This document shows positions 1 through 12,617 of a stretch of DNA of 64,000 nucleotides, piece after piece (positions within the stretch are counted from its first letter, which is position 1; each line of letters opens with the position of its first letter). The stretch is from assembly GCA_963966185.1 (NCBI GenBank), contig CAWZYM010000196.1, positions 322,501-386,500 on the forward strand. Reading direction: 5' to 3'. The position numbers and the translations under genes were made by a program. A model generated the notes under the pieces. That model was given only the letters and a program-made list of their open reading frames with translations. It made no database searches and was not told where the DNA came from. This stretch comes from Rhabditoides inermis (Eukaryota > Nematoda > Chromadorea > Rhabditida > Rhabditidae).

Positions 1-1489
1 ACCCCATCCACTTTGCGACGACGGCGAGCAGGTCGCCCTCGGTCTCCTTGCACACCGCCGCCACGACGGCCAGCGTCTGCGGCCGGCGGCACATGAAGTG
101 CAGCGAGTACAGCAGCTGGTTCGCCGCCTGAAAGTACAATGTACAGTGAGAACATAACTACGACACAGGAAAAGCAAAAGAGTACAGCAGCTGGTTCGCC
201 GCCTGAAGCAGGTACAGTTTGATAGGTAGAAGTAGTGATTTTAGAATATGCTCAGTGAGTTTTAGAGGTATTGGTTCGCCGAACGAAAAGAAAGAGATGG
301 TCAGAATCAGTCATCGGATATGCGCCGCGCGAGAATCGTGGTTACTCTTTACGGTGCGATTTTACTCTCACCAGTTTTTGTAGGTCAGAACAAAAGTTTC
401 ACAGTCAACGACGTGCTGTCGGCGCGAGAAATAACAAACTATTGCACGTACTAATTGCAGGTACCGAGGATTTTCTCAACAAAGTAGAAGTGACACTGAC
501 ATGGGCGGCCTTCTGGTCGACGTCTCCTCGCTCGTTGGGCGGCGGCGGGCCGGCCTGCAGCAGGCTCTTCACCAGGTGCACCACCGTGCGCACCTTCTCC
601 TGGTGCACCATCAGAAAGTACGCCGGGCCCTGCAACACGGACGGGAGCTATACAGTATTCGATGCAATGTTACAGTAACTGTACTTGAGGAAGATGACCA
701 GATTACTGTAATACCGTACCTGTGGCAGGGAGAGGGCGTGGATCTTGCCGCAGATCTTGTAGCGCAAGCGCGCGTCTTGGTGGGCCGCCTGGAAAGCGAT
801 CGATAAGCAATCGATAAAGGAGAGAGGAGAGAGGAGAGAGGAGAGAGGAGAGAGGAGAGAGGAGAGAAGAGAGAAGAGAGAGGAGAGAGAAGAGAGAAGA
901 GAGAGAAGAGAGGGAGAGAGAGAGATGCCCACCAACCTGCCCGTAGTGTATGATGCTGTCAACAATCTGATTGGTCGCCTGTACCGTCTGCGGGTCGAGG
1001 TTCTCGCACGCAGAAGCGCCGCCGGCGGGTCGCTCAAAACAATCGATAAACGATCAATAAACCCTTAAATTTATCAAATAACTAATCAACAAAACCTTTA
1101 ATCAATCAATGACATTATCAATCAATGACATTATCAATCAATGACATTATCAATCAATGACATTATCAATCAATGACATTATCAATCAATGACATTATCA
1201 ATCAATGACATCATCAATCAATGACATTATCAATCAATGACATCGTCAATGAATAAATCGATAATCACTCAACCCACCAGCTCAGTGAGCCTCTGTTGTT
1301 GTTGTTGTTGTTGCAAGTGTTGAGGGTGCGGGGGTTGGTGTTGGGGGGGAGGAGGAGGGATGTTGGGGTGCTGCTGAAAAAAAATGTCTCGTGAATCTTG
1401 ACATTGTATGTTTATGTGATGCAGCAATACTGATGTGGAAATGGAACAACAACACAGACAAAAGAGATTGATGGAGAGAGATAGAGTGC

Positions 1490-1538
<49 letters not shown>

Positions 1539-2580
1539 CCCCCTCACCTGCATGGCCGGGAACGTGCTCATGGTGGTTTGGTTGGACATGACCGAGACGG
1601 CGTCGTCGTTCACCGACAAGTGTGACATCACCGACGGAGCCTGCAAGAGGTTACGGTAAGTACAGTACTCTACGGTAAGTACAGTACTCTACGGTAAGTA
1701 CAGTAATCTACGGTAAGCACTCTAGGGTAACACGAAAATTCCTTCCAGTGTGTAAGACAGATGTGGCAAGATACACAATTTTATGAACCAGAAAAATCGA
1801 TAAATCAATAAAATAACACGCACCGGACTGGGGTTGTAGCTGCCGGGCGCGCTGGAGCTGTAGTGGTGCCCGCCCGCCATCCACTGACCCATCTGCTGCG
1901 CATCGTACCTGGAGGGGGAAATCTATCGATAATCAATCAATAACGTACTATTCGAAAACCATGCAAATCATGCACATTAAAAGAAGGGATGTCAATCAAT
2001 AAATCGATAAATCCACTCACCCTCCTCTCAACTGCTGCACTCGCGAGGGGGAGCGGGGGTACGCCGGACCTGACGCGTAGGGATTCCTGTAACAATACGT
2101 TTCAAATGGATGAGCTGAGATACGTTTCACCAACAAAATATACTGCACGAGGAAGCGAAGGAGCAATGCAAGTATGCAACCAAATTTCGTCTATTGAAAA
2201 ATAAACTGATAAATATAGGAAAGTTCCACTGAAGAAATGAAAACTGTGATTGGAATCGACGGTAATGATTTAGCGACAGTATTGAAACCCCATTAAAATC
2301 AGTAGGTAATCGATAAATCAATCGATACCTGGCCGTGTTGGTATAGGCGGGCTGCTGTGCGTCCATCATTCCGCACGCCGACTGCTGCGACGGCGACGGC
2401 ACCTACGAGTACGGTAATGGTACTGCAGAGGTATACGGTAAGTAGAAAAGTAATCCTGTAGACACATATACGGTTTACACGTTATAAATACGATACTTAC
2501 GACTTGATCGAAGGGTGGGCTCGCCTGGTTGGGATGGAGCTGCGGATGCATCGACCGCCGGGGTGTCTCCCGCCACGAAC
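1..2580 (-). CDS. Gln/Pro-rich protein, multi-exon, 3' end outside the window
   Basis: I do not recognise this family. Reading leftwards, about ten exons with AG/GT borders can be joined: near 2551-2503 (MHPQLHPNQASPPFDQ), 2402-2330, 2090-2025, 1912-1835, 1640-1552, 1375-1280, 1033-935, 795-720, 640-505 and 127-1. The N-terminal exons are rich in Gln, Pro, Ser, Met and Tyr, including a run of seven Gln and PPPPPQHQPPHPQ, which is low-complexity sequence like that of transcription or RNA-binding cofactors. The last four exons look helical and conserved (NLDPQTVQATNQIVDSIIHY, then VHQEKVRTVVHLVKSLL, then AANQLLYSLHFMCRRPQTLA). The frame runs off the left edge, so the C-terminus is missing. The true start may lie upstream of 2551. 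A chromatin or transcription cofactor is only a guess. Confidence 0.5.
816..925. repeat. GA-rich microsatellite (GAGAGGA type)
   Basis: Repeated GAGAGGA/GAGAGAA units lie in an intron of the Gln/Pro-rich gene. The first of many GA/CT tracts in the window. Confidence 0.9.
1099..1250. repeat. 16-bp tandem repeat, about nine copies
   Basis: The unit GACATTATCAATCAAT is repeated almost perfectly, with ATT to ATC or GTC changes in the last copies. It lies in an intron of the minus-strand Gln/Pro-rich gene. Confidence 0.95.
1650..1725. repeat. 19-bp tandem repeat made of GGTAAGTACAGTA
   Basis: Four copies of TACGGTAAGTACAGTACTC stand in tandem. On the plus strand each copy resembles a 5' splice site (GGTAAGT), but the surrounding gene is on the minus strand. 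TACNGTA words of this kind recur across the window. Confidence 0.85.
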
Positions 2581-2599
2581 ACCTAACAGGGATACGGTA

Positions 2600-3909
2600 G
2601 TCTGAAAACGAGATGCTGTTGAGTTACAGAAACATGTGTGAGCAAATGAGGTAACGGCGAGGTCGCGCAATACTGGCATTAGCAGCAATTAGACGGTAAT
2701 GGTGTACAGTAATTATCACACTACTGCACAGGATAAGGCGACAGTTGGGAAACGGTCAAACTGTGCGTAAAATAGATAGAGAGATATAAACAGATCGTAA
2801 ATCACTGATAACGTTATCAGTGGTAAAGAGATAAGCGTGGGGGCGTATGGTATAGGGTAACAGAAGGCGAGTGATGTGGGGTAGTGAGGTTGCGCAAGCA
2901 CTCCACTCTGGAGGTAAGTACCCCAGCCAGTCCAGCAATCAATCGATACACGCGTCGATGGGGTCAGAAGACAATCGAGGCAAGACACTCACTATTCAGA
3001 CGTTCGAATTGAAACAATCTGGAGGTGAGCGACAACAGACTGATCATCGAGCGCAATTATCCCACGCGACATGCGTTGCCCAAGGGAAGATGCGATCTCG
3101 TAAACCCTCTCTCCTCATCCAGTTATGGTAATGAGGGTAATAATGACGTGTGTACCTTGCCGAAAGCAAGAATCTATGGTGAGAGAGAGAGTGGATATGG
3201 GAGATCATTGGATTGATTGGATTGGACAAGCTAAAGCTGAAATGAACTGCGCATGCATGGAAACGACCCAATTTGATCAATCGACTGATGATAATTCGTG
3301 AAAGGAACATATTATCATCCACTAGATTGTAATAAACAAAGAAAAGAAAGTGAGCAATGCATTCAAAGTGAAATAAACACTAAAACACAACAAAACGCGC
3401 GCGCAAATAAAAGGTAGTGAAAAGTTGTGCACAATCGGAGTGCACTCACAGTCTTAACATCACCACGTTACACTATCAAATCAAAAAATATTCAAAAATC
3501 CCTGAAATTTCAATAAAATCGACGATTCCAGAAATAGCAGCATTCGAATTTCAAACGCTGGCGCGGGTTCGTTTCCCGGCGGGATATTCGAATCTCACGG
3601 CGTCCTCTCTGCCCGCGCTGCGCTCTCCGCTCACTGCCCGCTCTCTCGCGCCGCCGTCTGCCACCCTCGCCGTCTCTTCGGCGCGCCGTTGTCTCTCGCC
3701 GGATGGGGGTCACAGCGAGGGAAGGATTGAGTCATTCTTCGGATCTCGTTACCGTAACGGTGGATTAGGTTACGCGACGAGAGAAGATTAGTGTCAATGC
3801 GTGTACGGTACACTGAATACGCGCTGTTTACAACGTCTGGGAAACAGAGATATACACACCGATTCTCTATTTTACCCATTCAGAATGATTGAAAGTACAA
3901 TTGCTACAC

Positions 3910-3964
<55 letters not shown>

Positions 3965-4400
3965 GCATAGCCTGGGAGCGGTATCCGCTTCTATTGTCCT
4001 CTCCACAACCCCGCCACTTTTTCCACCCATCTACAAATCGTCCCACTTTCACTCTGCGAGCGATTCGAATTTGAAACATGCGGAAATGTTTAGAGGCGAA
4101 CAGGAAAGATTTTCACGTACAGTATCCGCATAGTTGGTAGGACTGCTGTGTGTACGGTACAAAACTGTGTTCTATACAGTAGTATGTAGTATAAGTGGGT
4201 CAGTGTCAAGTTACCCCCATCCTAGAACAATGCTCGAGGTTTATGGGGGGTCACACTCGCACCTCACTTGTCAAAGCAGACAGGACATCGTAAATCACTC
4301 ACTGGCAGGAGTGCTACGAAAGCTATGAAAAAAGGAAGACAGAGACAAACAGACAGAGAGAAAGAGAAACTCACATTCAGTTAATCTTAATGCCACCAAG
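2600..4400. other. Intergenic stretch with CT microsatellite
   Basis: No convincing exon chain is visible. Longer open frames here (for example 3417-3791) have no recognisable domain or splice pattern. A (CT)n tract lies at 3911-3962. Upstream elements of the minus-strand Gln/Pro-rich gene should lie in the left part. Confidence 0.5.
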
Positions 4401-4461
4401 CCCCTTTACACCCATGCGAAAAGGACGGTTGTCTCAAGTGCACTTTATTCGTTCATTTTCA

Positions 4462-4914
4462 TCAGAAAAAGTCGAGTTCGGCGAATTCCGTGACTCTCTT
4501 GTACCCTCCGGTCAGCGGGTTGGCAACGGTGCGGCCATGCTTGTAGACACCCTCGATGATAGAAGAGAAGTCGTTGATGCTGAACTGAACGTCTTGTTGT
4601 TGTTGTTGTTGTTCTTTTTCTGAATCTCACCTTTATTCCTTCCCTCGTATTCTCCCAGACCATGTCCGTCTCTAAAAATGTTGATGGAGTGCGTGAGAGA
4701 TGAAAAAGAGAGGAAGAGAGGGAAAAAGGAGGGAGAGAGAGAGAGAGAGAGGGAGAGAGAGAGAGAGGGAGAGAGAGAGAGCGCACCCGTATCGTATCGG
4801 AACGGCTGGAACCAGCGTGCCACAGGATTCGGGAGCCAGCCTTCTCCATTCTCATCTCTTCCCCATGTGTTCATTAAAATCTGAAACAATACCAACTCTC
4901 TCTTTCTCTCTATC

Positions 4915-4945
<31 letters not shown>

Positions 4946-6919
4946 CTCTCTCACTCTCTCACCAAGCCGCTCTGTCCAGTCACTTTGAAGTGGAATTCAC
5001 CGTATATTTTGTTGGTATCGGGTCTCACACTAATAGCGGCCGCGGGAGCTCTTTCCTAAACATCACAAAATATCACAAAACAACAACATAAAAAATTAAA
5101 TATCACCTTCTTCAAGTTTATCTGGTAGGTAAACGGATAGGAATCTTTGTAGAACTGTGTGTCGTTATTTGGAGGAGCAAAGTAGTGCATGCGCACTTTC
5201 TGTGGAAAGGGAATACAGGTTACAGTAACCGGTTTACCTGTCCCAGCTTCAGACCAGCGCCGTGGTTCATGTTGATGTGATAAACCTCGTTCTCTTTGAA
5301 TGTGGGATGTCGCCTCGTATACTGCCCGCCTAGGTAAGCGTCCTGCAGCGTCGTATCACCCTGGAAGACTACGGTAGTTGGTAGTAGCATACTGTACGAT
5401 ACCGAAATAGTGAACTCATTCAGCATACGCATGTATCCAGCTTGCATTCTGTGTGTGCACAATCGTTTTCCGTCCCCGACAATATCGATTGCGTTATTGT
5501 GAAACCTAGAATCATCACAAATCAATAAGTGATTACTAAACTAAACGTACCGTACTCGTATACTGTAAAGTTGGAACTTGAATGGTGACTCGAACGTTTT
5601 GACTAGATAGTTCTTCTACAAGATAACTAATCGTGAGGATGGTGAAATGAAATGTATTCACCACAAACAGTTGCACTTTCTTTGTCTCGAGGTTCACTTC
5701 GAGTCTGAGATGGGAAGTCGGAACCACATTAGCCAGGCATGTTTCCACGTTGACAACCACTCTGTGCGGTAAGAATACGCATCAATAAGTCGATAAATCA
5801 ATAAGCAAACTTTTTGGCGCCAGCTTTGAACTGTCCATGGATCACCAACGACTGCCCGCTCTTCGGAGAGAAAGTGTTCGCGTAGGGCACTCGCAGATTG
5901 CGATTCAATGGGTAGCCCGCACACTGAAATGTGTGGATTACGCGATTACGGTACTTCTGATTGTGGAAGGGGAGTGCGGTATGTATAGTGTTCAGTAACA
6001 CCGGATATACCGGACTTGTTATTGGAGAGATACAGTACGACACGTACATTATGTTATAGTATCGACAAGAATCCTTCCCGAGTAACCAGTGAGGCGGCGG
6101 AAGTACCCTCATGTGAAAGCAGCTAAGGCGCGAGGAGATACTCCCACCACTAACCTCGTCAGCCTACCTGTCTTTCCCCGGCGTTAGCCTATTATGTATC
6201 TAGCACTACTGTATGCTTCATTTCATATAAACGTATAAACGTATAAATATATAAATATAAATACATAACGTATAAACGGATAAACGATTAATTGATTGAT
6301 TGATTGATGTACATTATCAAGCAGCACAGGTTAGCCCGCACACTTGAAACGTGGAGTGGAGTGCGGGTGGTACTTGTGTGTGAAAAGGACAGTAGCGCAC
6401 CCGTTTTCCCAGCGGCATGGGCGCGGGAGTCGTCGTGGTCCGTTTAGGAGTAGTGGTGGTCCGTGTAGACGTGGTCGTGGTTGGAGCAGGCGTAGTGGTC
6501 TTTGGCTCTGGTTCGAACGTGTGCCGGCTAGGTGAGCCGCACAGGCTCGGTCTGAGGGTCCCAGGATTCTCTCTCTCTCTCTCTCTCTCGCTCTCTTTCT
6601 CTCTCTCTCTCTTTCTTTCTTTCTCTCTTTCTCTCGAATCATCATACTTGTGAGTGGCCTGTACGCAGTTGTATCCTCGTTTCGAACTGAATCCACTTAG
6701 TGATAAGAGTTGTTTATCAGCGAGCTGTTTTTGGTCTGCAGACGGTAATAGTAGACAGTATTGGTTAACTACAGTACCCATGAATCTGAAATGGTCCGGC
6801 TGCGATCCATCCACGTTCATCATTGCTCGATCGAATTGGGTTCCGATGAACACAGAACACTCTTTCGTGATTTGAAAGAAGAGCATGGCATCTGAAAATA
6901 CACGTAGTGAGAGAGAGAG

Positions 6920-6969
<50 letters not shown>

Positions 6970-7738
6970 AGGAAGAGGGGGGAAGAAAGATACTCACGAA
7001 TAACCGTCTTGATATCTCCATCAGAGTGCACCACAGGAACGTTCATTCCCAGGCGATGACACTGCTGCATCGCTCCTTGAGACTGAAAAAATGTGTTTAT
7101 TAGTAAAAAGGAAAATGGGATGGGAAAATGGGATCCGAGCCACAATCAAATAACTATGTTAGCAATATTACAGAGGATAATTATACCATTAGCACATTAC
7201 AAATTCACTGTTTGTGCGAGTTGGTTCTGCGCCAGTCGAAAGCAGTTGTGACCCATTCGACTCTGACCCGCGCCACAGCTGAGTCCAAGTTCTGGAAAGA
7301 CGATGTACCATCACTATCTCAACCATATATGCATTTGAACATGTACCTGTACTCATCAGTACTAGTTATAGTAGTGTTTGTGTAATGCTACTCACTCAAA
7401 GTGCAGAACGACGCTTGCTGCTCTATTCCAAGCAGCCCAGCCTTGGTCTGCGCGCTTTTCGGGAGCTTGTCGTACTAATAAATGTTTGTCATCATGAGGC
7501 ATATCAGAGAGTAAATCAGCGGTCAGTCTCTTCGAAATTTCTTTAGCGAATAATATCGTGTCCAAACACTTTGAGGACTTTTGGAGATGTTTGGTAGAGA
7601 CCACACCGAAAAGCAGAAAAGCAAAGAATGCCACCTGCATGTATTCCACATGGCTTCTGTCTGAGTGATGAGCGAGTAGGTCCTGACAAGCGCGTAGCGA
7701 ACCGCGTGTACTCACCACATAGCACGTGTCCTAGAAGA

Positions 7739-7785
<47 letters not shown>

Positions 7786-8153
7786 CTGTATCTCTCTCTC
7801 TCTCTCTCTCTCTTTAAAAAAATTAAACGGACATTATAGTTTTAGTGCGACATTGTAGTTCTAGCGGATTCCATGCTCCCAGGTTAGGTTGCGCGCTGAG
7901 GGGAATAAAAAAAGTTAGCGTGCGGTAAAAGAAGATCTTACGCAAACTATATGTGGCACTCGAAACTCACATCCGCCAGAAACGAGAGATATGGCAACTC
8001 CAGACATTTGCGAGCGTGGCGTTTGTCTGGAAAAGTTAGTTTGCTTTCGTTCTAGGAGGTATCGTAAGAGCTGTACTCACAATGCGCCTCCTTGTCAGTG
8101 ATAGCGGCAGCTGTGGAGAGTGCGAGAAGCAATAGTATACCGGACAGCCGCAT
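4462..8153 (-). CDS. Secreted C-type lectin/galectin-domain protein
   Basis: The first exon encodes a signal peptide (MRLSGILLLLALSTAAA). Exons near 7718-7400 give a Cys-containing region of unclear fold. Exons near 7310-7215, 7090-7010 and 6890-6630 read like a C-type lectin domain: WVTTAFDWRR, then CHRLGMNVPVVHSDGD, then IGTQFDRA, ending YNCVQATHKY. A Thr/Pro linker (TTTTSTRTTTTPKRTTTTPA) follows at 6500-6400. Downstream exons (5927-5800 and on to 4462) fit galectin-type domains: PYANTFSPKSGQSLVIHGQF, then RFHNNAIDIVGDG, and a second set with GAGLKLGQKVRMHYF. The last exon ends ELDFF-stop at 4462, and AATAAA follows on the coding strand at about 4449-4444. By family, such proteins bind sugars outside the cell, often in immunity or mucosal coats. 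The domain order is my reading; exon borders in the middle are uncertain. Confidence 0.62.
6564..6640. repeat. CT microsatellite in lectin gene intron
   Basis: (CT)n with TTTC interruptions directly next to the exon for the Thr-rich linker. A GA tract at 6905-6970 and a CT tract at 7742-7812 lie in neighbouring introns of the same gene. Confidence 0.9.
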
Positions 8154-9039
8154 TTCTAAACACTGATGCTAACGATCACGTCAGATCGTGATTATGTGAT
8201 ATGCTAATTCTCCGTTGGTGATAATATTTATCGGAGCGATCAACCGATAAAAGCGCCTCCGAAAAGTGCTCGCGATTTTTATGCTAGATCCGAGAACATA
8301 TGGAAACGCTATAACATCTTTGTCGAGAATGGGAATGGAATGATAAATGAGATGCTACCGTGATGTATAGGCTATTCTCCAATTGCATCGTACGGCATTT
8401 TCGGCTAGCTTCTAGACATGGGCGAAATGACGAGAAATTCATGTAAATAAACGTCAATTTGAAGTTTTTTTTAATGAACGCGAAAATAAAAATTCTAACG
8501 AGATTATTCTGTTGGTATGGCCTGCTCAAAACAAAACAACAACAAAAAACAGATGTTGAATTATCTCTTTCTCAATATGATCAGATCTCGAATAATTATG
8601 TTTTTGCCCATATGTGTTGTTTTTATTGAGTATTTTAACTTTAAAAAACACAAAAAAACGACTTTTGTCTTTGAAAAAACTTTTCGTAATATTTGTCAAT
8701 GAGAGGAATATGAGAGATGCGCATACACCTCGAGCTTGACTCGTTCGCCTATTTTTGCACCCCCACAGACAGCAAATGTCATTGTCAAATCGAGTGCCCT
8801 CTGGCGTCCCGCTGGCAATCCATCGACACATCTCTCTTCACCTGACATTTAGGATGGCACTCTGCCCACGGCGACAGTCACACGCCCCCGCATTCCCGCC
8901 GGTCCACCCACGCATTCCCGCACGCCCCCGCATTCCCGCGCAATCTCATCTGTCATTGTCCGAAGTAGCTGATGTTGTTGACGTTTTTTGTTTTGTTTTT
9001 AAACTGAACGCTTACTTTTTTTTCAGATTTATATATCAG

Positions 9040-10727
9040 ATGTCTTCTCAGCCATCCTTCAGTCAATTCGAAGACATGTTTACGTGTACAGTATGTCTGG
9101 AGGTGCTTTATAAGCCGAAGACGTGAGTTGATGTGCTCTCTCTCTCTATCTATCTCTCTCTCTTTTTTTTTCTTATTCTCTCTATCTCTCTCATTCTGAG
9201 TTCAGAGTTCAGAGATTTATCCGGAATCGTTATATCTGTACATGACATTGCAATGACAACAATATGAATGGAAGCATGCAGTAGGGCCAAGATCTTGATA
9301 GGCTAACGCCGGGGGATTACAGTTTAGCAATCGAGGTTAGTGTTGGACGACGATTCTTGATCGATACTCAATCGATACTCAATCGATACTTGATCGATAA
9401 TCAGCCAAATCCATTAGAGTAGTAGACGGTGGAGAGGCTCCGGGTGTTCCTTTGCTCCCACGTAGTCGCATGTATCTCCTCGAGCCAGTAGTACTGCATC
9501 CTCGTGAGCTTCTGCATCGCCTTGCTCAAGGGTACTCGCGCAGGATCATTTAGTCGAACCGACCGCACAGCGCGGGGAAAGAAGAAATAATAATCTAATC
9601 TCTCATTCTGTCACTTTTTTCCGACATTACTATTTCAGAGTGAATCCCTGTATGCATCGATTCTGCCATGGTTGTCTTGCCAAGTGGATGTCCTCCAATA
9701 ATGCCTGTCCTCTGGTGAGTTTGTGTATTCGTTTATATATGTTTCTGTTTTCTCATTTATACTTTGTGGCGATCATTTGTGTTTCCATTTCAGTGCCGTG
9801 TGCCGATACAAAGCGTGCTCCCCGACCACACATTCAACCAAATGACGGAGATCTACCTGAAAGCTAATGCCGATAAGCAACATTCGAAGGAATCCACCGA
9901 CGAGAAAGACTCGCTGGAAAAAGCTCATCCCATCAGGTAAAGTGGACAAAAATCCCAAATGATTGACTGAATTCTACACGAGTTATGATTCGCAGGCAGG
10001 CTGACTGTAGCGAAAGAGTTATGGCAAAACTCGTCAGCGGATCCGAACCCGCGACCCGTGATTGTCAGGCGAAACTTTAACCAGTTGCGCCGTAGAAGCA
10101 ATGTCTGCTGGCTGCTAATTCTGAGCGACCTCACTGCGTTTATCGAAAAGAAATGACGGTCATTTCTCTTATCAATTTCTGGTGAAACGTAAGCTCGCGA
10201 AAACATGAAAGCTCTTAGTTACCGTATCATCTATTTGAAATTTTCGTGCCCGGACCCACCATGGGGAAGCTAGTGGGTCTTTTCAATTTTTTGCCGTCTT
10301 TAAATGAGAGAGAAAGAGGGAGAGAGAGAGAGAGAGAGAGACCTTAACCTCCTTAATCATTTCTAGAGCCACGGAACCAGCACTCTCCAGTTTGGAGCGT
10401 CCTCGCGAGATATTGATCCCCGATCCCCGGTTGGTGATCCAGTTGGAACATATGGACATGATGCGGGAGAGGGAAAGGGGCGAAGCGGAGCGGGCAAAGA
10501 CCAGGGCGCAGGCGGAGATTGGCGAACTTCAGTCCCAGTTGGACAGCTGCATAATAGAGCGTTTTCGAATGATGTTGGCAAAGGAGAGGGCGGAGGAGGA
10601 GGTGCGGCGACTGCGGGCGCAGATCTACTATGCCGAGGAGAGGCGGAGACAGGAGAAAAACGAGGAGATCGCGCGCGTCTGGAAACTCAACTGGGAGCGC
10701 GGGTCCTCCTGTAACACCAACCTGTAG
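9040..10727 (+). CDS. CHFR-like RING finger protein with C-terminal coiled coil
   Basis: Four exons join in frame: 9040-9122, about 9641-9714, about 9793-9936 and 10367-10727. Exons 1-3 give a C3HC4 RING (CTVCLEVLYKP, PCMHRFCHGCLAKW, CPLCR). The following CRVPIQSVLPDHTFNQM closely parallels the segment after the RING of the mitotic checkpoint E3 ligase CHFR. The protein probably acts as a ubiquitin ligase. No FHA domain is visible, so it is shorter than CHFR itself. The last exon encodes a charged coiled coil (MMRERERGEAERAKTRAQAE). The start is chosen because the first Met lies 14 nt after a TTTTTTTTTCAG 3' splice site, a good spliced-leader acceptor. AATAAA at 10855-10860 is a likely polyadenylation signal. 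Intron 1 holds a dispersed repeat and a minus-strand coding-like fragment; intron 3 holds a tRNA-like sequence. Confidence 0.78.
9195..9340. repeat. Dispersed repeat, copy 1
   Basis: This stretch, from GTTCAGAGATTTATCCGG through GCAGTAGGGCCAAGATCTTG to AATCGAG, matches 29857-30003 with scattered changes. The second copy lies in an intron of an ECH1 paralogue. It is probably a short non-autonomous element; no terminal structure is obvious. Confidence 0.75.
9408..9570 (-). pseudogene. Coding-like fragment of unknown origin
   Basis: On the minus strand an open stretch of about 50 codons reads VRLNDPARVPLSKAMQKL, then MQYYWLEEIHATTWEQR, and ends YYSNGFG-stop. Its composition looks like real protein. 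It lies inside intron 1 of the CHFR-like gene on the opposite strand. I do not recognise it. It could be a nested gene's exon or a fragment of a transposon protein. Confidence 0.35.
10025..10105 (-). repeat. tRNA-like sequence, probably a tRNA-derived element
   Basis: On the minus strand GGCGCAACTGGTTA resembles an A box and GGGTTCGGATCC a B box, with an anticodon-like arm between (CCTG-ACAATCA-CGGG). The T arm has an extra base, so a working tRNA is unlikely. It sits in intron 3 of the CHFR-like gene. Confidence 0.4.
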
Positions 10728-10879
10728 AACCTGGAACCTGTATGAACCTGACAGTACTGTGAATCGTGATTGACTATGCGTTTGTGTATGAAAAAAGATA
10801 TATACGTGTATTTACTATAATTTCATGGTTGTGTGATGCATGAGTGAAACTTAGAATAAAACATGGCGGGGAAAAAATA

Positions 10880-11470
10880 AATGACGTCGCGGTTTTTCTG
10901 TTACGAAAAAATGGCTCAATCAATACTCTGATTGACAAGGAGACGATGTGATACTGTTAATTCTCGGCCAATTTGATGTCACCTCGCCGCATCGCGAGAC
11001 AATCAGACAATCCCCATTTTCTCTCCGAGCAACGACACACTCTCTCTCTCTCCGTTTGTGGTTTTTTTCAATGGTGATGCGATTCCTCTTGAATGAGATG
11101 TACTCGGGCATAGATGTCATCGGGCGCGTCACACACATCTCCTGATACTTCGGCTCATCGTGCCCAACCACCCCCCTGATAAATTGATAGCAGTCTGCTG
11201 CGAAGGAAACCCGCAGGGTACGCCACCCAGGGGCGCATTATTGCGAAAACAGGTGAGAGCTGTACCACTCGTTGGGCGCGCCATAGTCTATGGTGTAGTG
11301 CCATAGTCTTCCCTCGACCCCCTCCGCAGAGTAATCTTTTGAATCGGGGGGATACCTTTACCTTTACTCCTCTGCGCCCAGATCCCGCTCTTGAATCAAT
11401 CGATTAATAAACGCATAATGTAATAAATGAACAATAATAAACATGAACATACATAAGTCAATACATATAT
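10880..11470. other. Intergenic stretch without a recognisable gene
   Basis: Short open frames only. Contains a small CT run near 11040 and a local repeat around CCATAGTC (11281-11310). I see no supported gene. Confidence 0.5.
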
Positions 11471-11474
11471 ACAC

Positions 11475-12162
11475 TTATACATGATCATGCACGGACGCTG
11501 CGCGCGTCCTGGTCACAGTGGTGGTGGGAGCGATGGTGATGGGCGCGGGCGGGCCGCCGCACAACACACGCCGCAGTTCTGCAATGAGTGAGTGAAACGA
11601 GATGATCCTGACACGTTACTGGAACATCCACTCTTCCGCCGGGATTTTCAGGATTTTTCAGGCACAACACATGTCGCAGTTCTGGAAAAGGCGAGTGCAA
11701 CGAGATACGTTACTGACACGTTACTGAAACACTCTCCCCCCCCTGAATTTTCAAGATTTTTCGCCACAACACATACCGCAGTTCTGGAAGGAGTGAAGCA
11801 AATCACATAAAAAAAATCGCAAACATGATCATGACACGTACAAACCGAAAGCATTCACAAACACCTAAGATGGTAAGTGCGCCGAATGAAATAGAAGCAG
11901 GTTCACTAATCGGGCTGATTGCATTTCATAGGCTAGAGCCAACAATTATGCTGTCCTAACAGCCTAACGCGTTACTGGAAAATCCACTGTTTTTTCCTGG
12001 AAGTCACGGATTTACACTGGAAATTCCTTTTTCACGGGGATTTTCAGATTTTCACTGGAAAAGGGTTAAGAGAGGGAAAGAGAGGGAGAGAGAAGGGGAG
12101 CGAGAGAGAGAGAGAGAGAGGGAGAAAGAGCGAGAGAGAGAGAGAGAGAGAGAGGGAGAAAG

Positions 12163-12244
<82 letters not shown>

Positions 12245-12276
12245 GAAGGGAGAGAGGGAGAGGGAGAGGGAGGGAG

Positions 12277-12307
<31 letters not shown>

Positions 12308-12315
12308 AGAGAGGA

Positions 12316-12349
<34 letters not shown>

Positions 12350-12381
12350 GAAGGGAGAGAGGGAGAGGGAGAGGGAGGGAG

Positions 12382-12415
<34 letters not shown>

Positions 12416-12567
12416 GAGAGGGGGGGGAGAGAGAGAGAGAGAGACCGCCCACCATTCCGCATGTCCATGCTGATCGCGATGACGGAGAGTGGGAGGAGGA
12501 TGGAGAAGGCGACGTCGAGATGGTCGGATAGCATGGTGGCGAGGAACACGTCGTCCACGTCTAGGAA

Positions 12568-12617
<50 letters not shown>

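Noticed and set aside
3417..3791. 124-codon plus-strand frame
   Set aside because: No domain, no splice context and a simple Ser/Arg/Ala-rich composition in GC-rich DNA; treated as chance.
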